Source of the DNA: an uncultured Chitinophagaceae bacterium
GTDB lineage: Bacteria > Bacteroidota > Bacteroidia > Chitinophagales > Chitinophagaceae
NCBI GenBank assembly: GCA_937897585.1
Contig: CALCNY010000315.1
Location: forward strand, 1 to 9,180
DNA length: 9,180 bases
Direction of reading: 5' to 3'
Shown here in pieces: positions 6,009-9,180 of the stretch. The first letter of the stretch is position 1. Each line of letters begins with the position of its first letter. The translations under genes were made by a program, and so were the position numbers. Under the pieces are notes generated by a model. That model was given only the letters and a program-made list of their open reading frames with translations. It ran no database searches and had not been told where the DNA came from.

Positions 6009-7268
6009 TTATTTTTTATAAATTTCAATTTTAGGAACCGGGAAAATAAAACCTGTGCCTTTATCAAGGGCTTCTTTCTCTCTTTCTAAAAATTCAGGTT
6101 TGAAATGCCAAGGCAATACCAGATAATAATCAGGATTCATGGCACGACTGTCGGCTTCACTGATAATAGGAATATCTGTACCTAAAGTACGAGCGCCATA
6201 TTTATCAGGATTTCTTTCTGCAGCGCATTCAACCAAATTTTTATCAATATCGCACCATTGTAAAATCGTATTTCCTTTTGTAGAAGCGCCGTATACGTGT
6301 ACACGCTTACCTTCCAATTTTAACTTCACCAACAAATCATGCAACTCTACTTTAAGCTTTTCAATTCTATTTTGAAAGGCTACGTAAGGCTTATCTGTAT
6401 CCAATTCCAAATCAAATTCTTTATGTCTGATTTCGTTGATTAACTGATAATTTTCTTTGCTATCGTGTTTGCTGTTTTCTTTGTGCGTAGCATAACAACG
6501 GATACTTCCACCATTAATTTCATTGAAAGAAATTTTAAAAATCTTCATGCCACCTTTAGAAAGAATTTTCTCCAATACTGCCAAACTGTAAAACTCAAGA
6601 TGTTCATGACAAATTGTATCATAACTATCCAACTCAAGCATTTGAGGCATATAGCTCATTTCAAAAACCCAAACGCCCTGAGAAGAAAGAAAACGGCTGA
6701 TGCCTTTTACAAAGCTAACTGGATCTTCTAGGTCATAGAACATGGCGATTGATGTAATCACATCCAGCTTTTTTCCTTCCAACAATTTGAATAATTCTTC
6801 AGAAGGAAAAATATCTTGAACAACAGTTGCTTCTTTTACTTCCTGAGCTACGTCACTTGGATCGCAACCGTATTTGATAAAATGCTTTGGATAATAACCC
6901 AATAAAGTGCCATCATTACAACCGATGTCCAAAACAGACGGATGTTTGATTGAAGAAATCGTATCTGTAACAGAATCAACAATATCCTTAAGGTGATTTC
7001 TCATCGTGTTGTTGGTACCACTGCGATACCAATAAGCAGCGTATAAAATTTCTGAAGGCACGGAATGTTCCATTTGCAATAAACCACAAGCATTTTCATC
7101 AGCTTCTGGGTTGCAACGAACAAGCGTACAATCAATTTTTCTTTCGCTAGGCATTTCTTTGCCTGGCTTTACAAAACTTCCCTGCAGATATTGAGGGCCC
7201 AAATCAATTACTTTTTTAAGGGAAGGAGAACCGCAAACGCGGCATGTTGTTCTTTTACGAATGTGCAT
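6009..7268 (-). CDS. TylC3/NovU-family SAM-dependent C-methyltransferase
   Basis: The 419-residue product has the three-part build of deoxysugar C-methyltransferases (TylC3, NovU, TcaB9, KijD1). An N-terminal zinc-knuckle region holds C9-x-x-C12 with later C52 and C61. A SAM-binding core has VLDIGCNDG at 112-120. A C-terminal domain begins near 320 with HVYGASTKGN (324-333), a signature of the family. The HEH at 221-223 matches the region carrying the proposed catalytic His in KijD1-type enzymes. These enzymes usually add a methyl group next to a keto group of an NDP-deoxysugar, which would suit a branched sugar derived from the Gmd product, though the exact substrate is inference. The length is typical. 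Two-base gaps on both sides tie it to its neighbours in one operon. The second Cys pair is spaced by eight residues rather than two. Confidence 0.88.
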   Translation of the reverse strand: MHIRKRTTCRVCGSPSLKKVIDLGPQYLQGSFVKPGKEMPSERKIDCTLVRCNPEADENACGLLQMEHSVPSEILYAAYWYRSGTNNTMRNHLKDIVDSVTDTISSIKHPSVLDIGCNDGTLLGYYPKHFIKYGCDPSDVAQEVKEATVVQDIFPSEELFKLLEGKKLDVITSIAMFYDLEDPVSFVKGISRFLSSQGVWVFEMSYMPQMLELDSYDTICHEHLEFYSLAVLEKILSKGGMKIFKISFNEINGGSIRCYATHKENSKHDSKENYQLINEIRHKEFDLELDTDKPYVAFQNRIEKLKVELHDLLVKLKLEGKRVHVYGASTKGNTILQWCDIDKNLVECAAERNPDKYGARTLGTDIPIISEADSRAMNPDYYLVLPWHFKPEFLEREKEALDKGTGFIFPVPKIEIYKK

Positions 7269-7270
7269 TA

Positions 7271-7720
7271 TTAAAAGGTTATTTTTTTATTGATAATCAT
7301 ATTAACCAACAATTCATTGATGGCGTCTATACATTTATTTCTTTCTAAGTTAAGTTTGGCCAATTGATTTACAACAATATCTTTTTCATCAACGGGAACA
7401 GCTTTAAATTCATAAACCTTTTCCTGCTCGTGCCATAACCTGCAATTTACATCTGCCAGTTGATAAAAAACTTCTCCAAAATTCCCTTTCACTTCTGCTA
7501 CTTCGTTGCCTTCTTTTTTAAAGACTTTATTAGCAGCGAATGTCATTCTGGAAGTCTCTATCCTTCCACTTACAGCGTCACTGATGTATTCATCGATTTC
7601 AGTTTGAAGTTGACCAGCTTGTATGGCAAGACTTTTCAATCTCGCTTCATCTTCACTATGATATTGTTTGAGCTTTACGATGGTTAATTTATCGCAAAGC
7701 ATACCTAAAGTTTCTGCCAT
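7271..7720 (-). CDS. Small helical protein of unknown function (possibly DUF4254/DUF6165-like)
   Basis: The 149-residue product has no signal peptide or membrane segment and is rich in charged, heptad-like stretches, so it is probably all-helical. TLGMLCDKLTIVKLK (4-18) resembles the start of small proteins often found beside glycosyltransferases. CRLWHEQEK (93-101) and the KLNLERNKCIDAINELL segment (122-138) recall the LWH and RND motifs of the DUF4254/DUF6165 type. This comparison is from memory and unproven. It is the first gene of a tight three-gene set with the C-methyltransferase (2-bp gap) and the fusion enzyme. A TAnnTTTG box lies about 50 bp upstream. Its place suggests an accessory role in glycan assembly or sugar modification. 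No catalytic motif is visible. Confidence 0.7.
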   Translation of the reverse strand: MAETLGMLCDKLTIVKLKQYHSEDEARLKSLAIQAGQLQTEIDEYISDAVSGRIETSRMTFAANKVFKKEGNEVAEVKGNFGEVFYQLADVNCRLWHEQEKVYEFKAVPVDEKDIVVNQLAKLNLERNKCIDAINELLVNMIINKKITF

Positions 7721-7770
7721 AATATTATTTCAATGTGATAGCCATTACTCGCCATCTATTCACAAGGTTG

Positions 7771-7778
7771 CAAAAATA
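7771..7778 (-). promoter_or_regulatory. Possible -7 promoter element of the three-gene operon
   Basis: Read on the minus strand, TATTTTTG is a full match to the Bacteroidota -7 consensus TAnnTTTG. A TTGG lies about 21 bp further upstream, close to the spacing expected for the -33 element. The box is 50 bp before the ATG at 7720, inside the 88-bp gap after mqnA. No terminator was seen in that gap, so read-through from mqnA is also possible. Confidence 0.45.
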
Positions 7779-7808
7779 TTAATTTATACTGAAGGAAAAC
7801 CAATAAAA

Positions 7809-8552
7809 TCAACTTATCAGTTTTAAAAATTGATTTAGTCCCTTTTTTTTGTCTTCATCCAGTATATAACTGATGTATTTTGTATAGTATTCATGCAAAT
7901 CATAGCCAGAGTCCGGAAAATTAGCGATTATCTTTTCTAAGTTTTCGAAGCCCAATTGATTGGCTTTATCAAATTCAACTGCAAATTCTTCTGAAACAGG
8001 TTTGTTACTCAACCAAACTGCAAAAACAAAAGGTAATCCAGTCATTTCCATCCAGGCGGCTGAGAGGTCATACACATAAGGAGTTTTTTTTCTTTGCAGC
8101 ATGGCGCGGTCTCCAATAACCAAACCTGCCATAGTACCAGAGATGTCGTTTTCATATCCTGGAATACCTTCAATAAAAACAGGATTTACTTTCCAGTGGT
8201 TTTTCAATAACAGTTTGAGTAAAGCCACTGAAGTGCGACTTTGATAATCAAGTATGACTGTTTCTATTGCAGTAACAGGTACATCACTGAATAAGCAAAC
8301 ACTTGCTACTTCACCCACAGCGCCAATACAAAAATTGCCCACAATATGATATGCTGACATTTTAGGAATGATTGCAACAGGGACTAATCCTATGTCAATT
8401 TTATTGTCGAGTAATTGTTGGGCTATAGCTGCGGGATAGTCAGCCACTAATTCAATTTTATCAGACATCATCCCATTTTGAAAACCGTAAATGAGTGGCT
8501 TGGCATTTAAATAACTTACCGTTCCCACTTTTAATTTTTCCAACTGACTCAT
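7809..8552 (-). CDS. mqnA: Chorismate dehydratase (menaquinone biosynthesis, futalosine pathway)
   Basis: The 247-residue product removes water from chorismate to give 3-enolpyruvylbenzoate, the first step of the futalosine route to menaquinone, in the cytoplasm. The family signature SYLNAKPL is at 13-20. ASVCLFS (83-89), LDYQSRTS (101-108), IGDRA (146-150) and the TGLPFVFAVW block (171-180) all match MqnA proteins, which have a periplasmic-binding-protein-like two-domain fold. Length is normal and the ATG at 8552 puts the N-terminal strand where expected. It precedes the polysaccharide genes on the same strand with an 88-bp gap, and diverges from the flippase gene. It implies a menaquinone-based respiratory chain made without the classical MenFDHCEB route. 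No other futalosine gene is in the window. Confidence 0.96.
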   Translation of the reverse strand: MSQLEKLKVGTVSYLNAKPLIYGFQNGMMSDKIELVADYPAAIAQQLLDNKIDIGLVPVAIIPKMSAYHIVGNFCIGAVGEVASVCLFSDVPVTAIETVILDYQSRTSVALLKLLLKNHWKVNPVFIEGIPGYENDISGTMAGLVIGDRAMLQRKKTPYVYDLSAAWMEMTGLPFVFAVWLSNKPVSEEFAVEFDKANQLGFENLEKIIANFPDSGYDLHEYYTKYISYILDEDKKKGLNQFLKLIS

Positions 8553-8621
8553 AACCTTATTTCTTAATTTTAGGAAAGACGATTTAAATAGTTATTTTTA
8601 TACCTCCCTATTGGGAAGTCG

Positions 8622-8629
8622 CAAATTTA
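8622..8629 (-). promoter_or_regulatory. Possible -7 promoter element of mqnA
   Basis: On the minus strand TAAATTTG matches TAnnTTTG fully and lies about 70 bp before the mqnA ATG. No clear -33 TTTG was found at the usual distance. It is in the 104-bp gap (8553-8656) shared with the divergent flippase gene, for which no full-match box was seen on the plus strand. Confidence 0.4.
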
Positions 8630-8656
8630 CAATACCAAACGATATATTAATCGCTG

Positions 8657-9180
8657 ATGGGCATAATACAGAAACAAGGGTCTAAATCTTCTTTATTTTT
8701 ACTGATAGGTTTTATCATTGGTGGCGTCAATACCATTTTCTTATTCCCCAAAATATTTACACAAACTGAGTATGGACTTACCAGAGCTCTTGTAGACACG
8801 GCAACTATATTGAGTGTATTGGCCACATTGGGCACCACACCTGTTATTTATAAATTTTTTCCATATTATAAATCGCTAACTAATCATAAACAAAACGACC
8901 TCCCAATGGTCACAGGATTTGTTTGTTTGATTGGATTTATCATCATTTGTATTTCCGGATATGTGTTTAAAGATTTCATTATCAGAAAACTAGGAAAATC
9001 GCCTTTGTTTGCTGAGAATTTCTATTTGGTGTATCCCTACGCTTTTTTTATGTTGGTATTTATTTGGTTAGAATCTTTTGGCTGGGCATTGAAGCGAACT
9101 GTAACTACCAATTTCCTTCGAGAAACTTTTGTCAGAATATTCGCAACCCTTTTAATTTTCTTAGTTTGGCTAAAAATCAT
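8657..9180 (+). CDS. Wzx-like polysaccharide flippase (oligosaccharide flippase family), N-terminal part
   Basis: From the ATG at 8657 the frame stays open to the window edge for 174 complete codons, so the C-terminal part is missing. The product is very hydrophobic, with likely membrane helices near residues 12-32, 46-66, 85-107, 123-145 and 158-173. The opening MGIIQKQGSKSS followed by a helix ending in FLFPKIFT and TEYGLTRAL is the pattern of Bacteroidota flippases of the MATE/MVF superfamily (RfbX/Wzx type), which start with an amphipathic stretch, TM1 and a loop of this kind. Such proteins move undecaprenyl-linked oligosaccharide units to the periplasmic side. It diverges from mqnA across 104 bp. 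Family members usually have 12-14 helices and 420-500 residues. Substrate specificity cannot be read from sequence. Confidence 0.87.
   Translation, partial: MGIIQKQGSKSSLFLLIGFIIGGVNTIFLFPKIFTQTEYGLTRALVDTATILSVLATLGTTPVIYKFFPYYKSLTNHKQNDLPMVTGFVCLIGFIIICISGYVFKDFIIRKLGKSPLFAENFYLVYPYAFFMLVFIWLESFGWALKRTVTTNFLRETFVRIFATLLIFLVWLKI

Noticed and set aside
8603..8618. Small inverted repeat CCTCCC-TATT-GGGAAG upstream of mqnA
   Set aside because: The stem is only about four pairs plus a mismatch, too short to call an operator or hairpin with confidence.
8647..8838. 63-residue minus-strand reading frame at the flippase start
   Set aside because: It lies antisense to the plus-strand flippase frame, which has clear family character and membrane helices.

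Overview
The window looks like part of a surface-polysaccharide locus (O-antigen, capsule or exopolysaccharide) from a member of the Bacteroidota, probably a Chitinophagia- or Sphingobacteriia-like organism. The grounds are AT-rich DNA, starts without Shine-Dalgarno sequences, upstream boxes resembling the Bacteroidota -7 element TAnnTTTG, protein sequences of Bacteroidota flavour, and a futalosine-pathway menaquinone gene. The genus is not identifiable from the sequence alone.

Layout. (1) 1-651, minus: 5' part of a GT4-type glycosyltransferase running off the left edge. (2) 783-1847, plus: gmd, GDP-mannose 4,6-dehydratase, divergent from (1). (3) 1853-1883: a perfect 13-bp hairpin with A and T tracts, a bidirectional terminator between convergent genes. 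(4) 2974-3846 then 1863-2984, minus, overlapping by 11 bp: a GMD-like SDR protein with altered catalytic residues, then a GT9/heptosyltransferase-like protein. (5) 3847-4170: a 324-bp gene-free stretch made of small palindromes and short tandem repeats. (6) 7271-7720, 6009-7268 and 4171-6006, minus, with 2-bp gaps: a small helical protein, a TylC3/NovU-type C-methyltransferase and a 611-residue glycosyltransferase-methyltransferase fusion, probably one transcript. (7) 7809-8552, minus: mqnA, chorismate dehydratase. (8) 8657 to the right edge, plus: start of a Wzx-like polysaccharide flippase, divergent from mqnA.

How the genes may work together (inference). Gmd makes GDP-4-keto-6-deoxymannose, the branch point for GDP-fucose, GDP-rhamnose, GDP-perosamine and related sugars. 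The GMD-like SDR is the only other visible candidate to process a GDP-linked 4-keto sugar. The C-methyltransferase could add a branch methyl to a keto-deoxysugar, and the fused methyltransferase could methylate the glycan or a sugar. The three glycosyltransferases would assemble the unit and the flippase would move it across the inner membrane. MqnA belongs to menaquinone synthesis and seems to be a metabolic neighbour only. No RNA genes, CRISPR arrays, transposase genes or complete mobile elements were seen.
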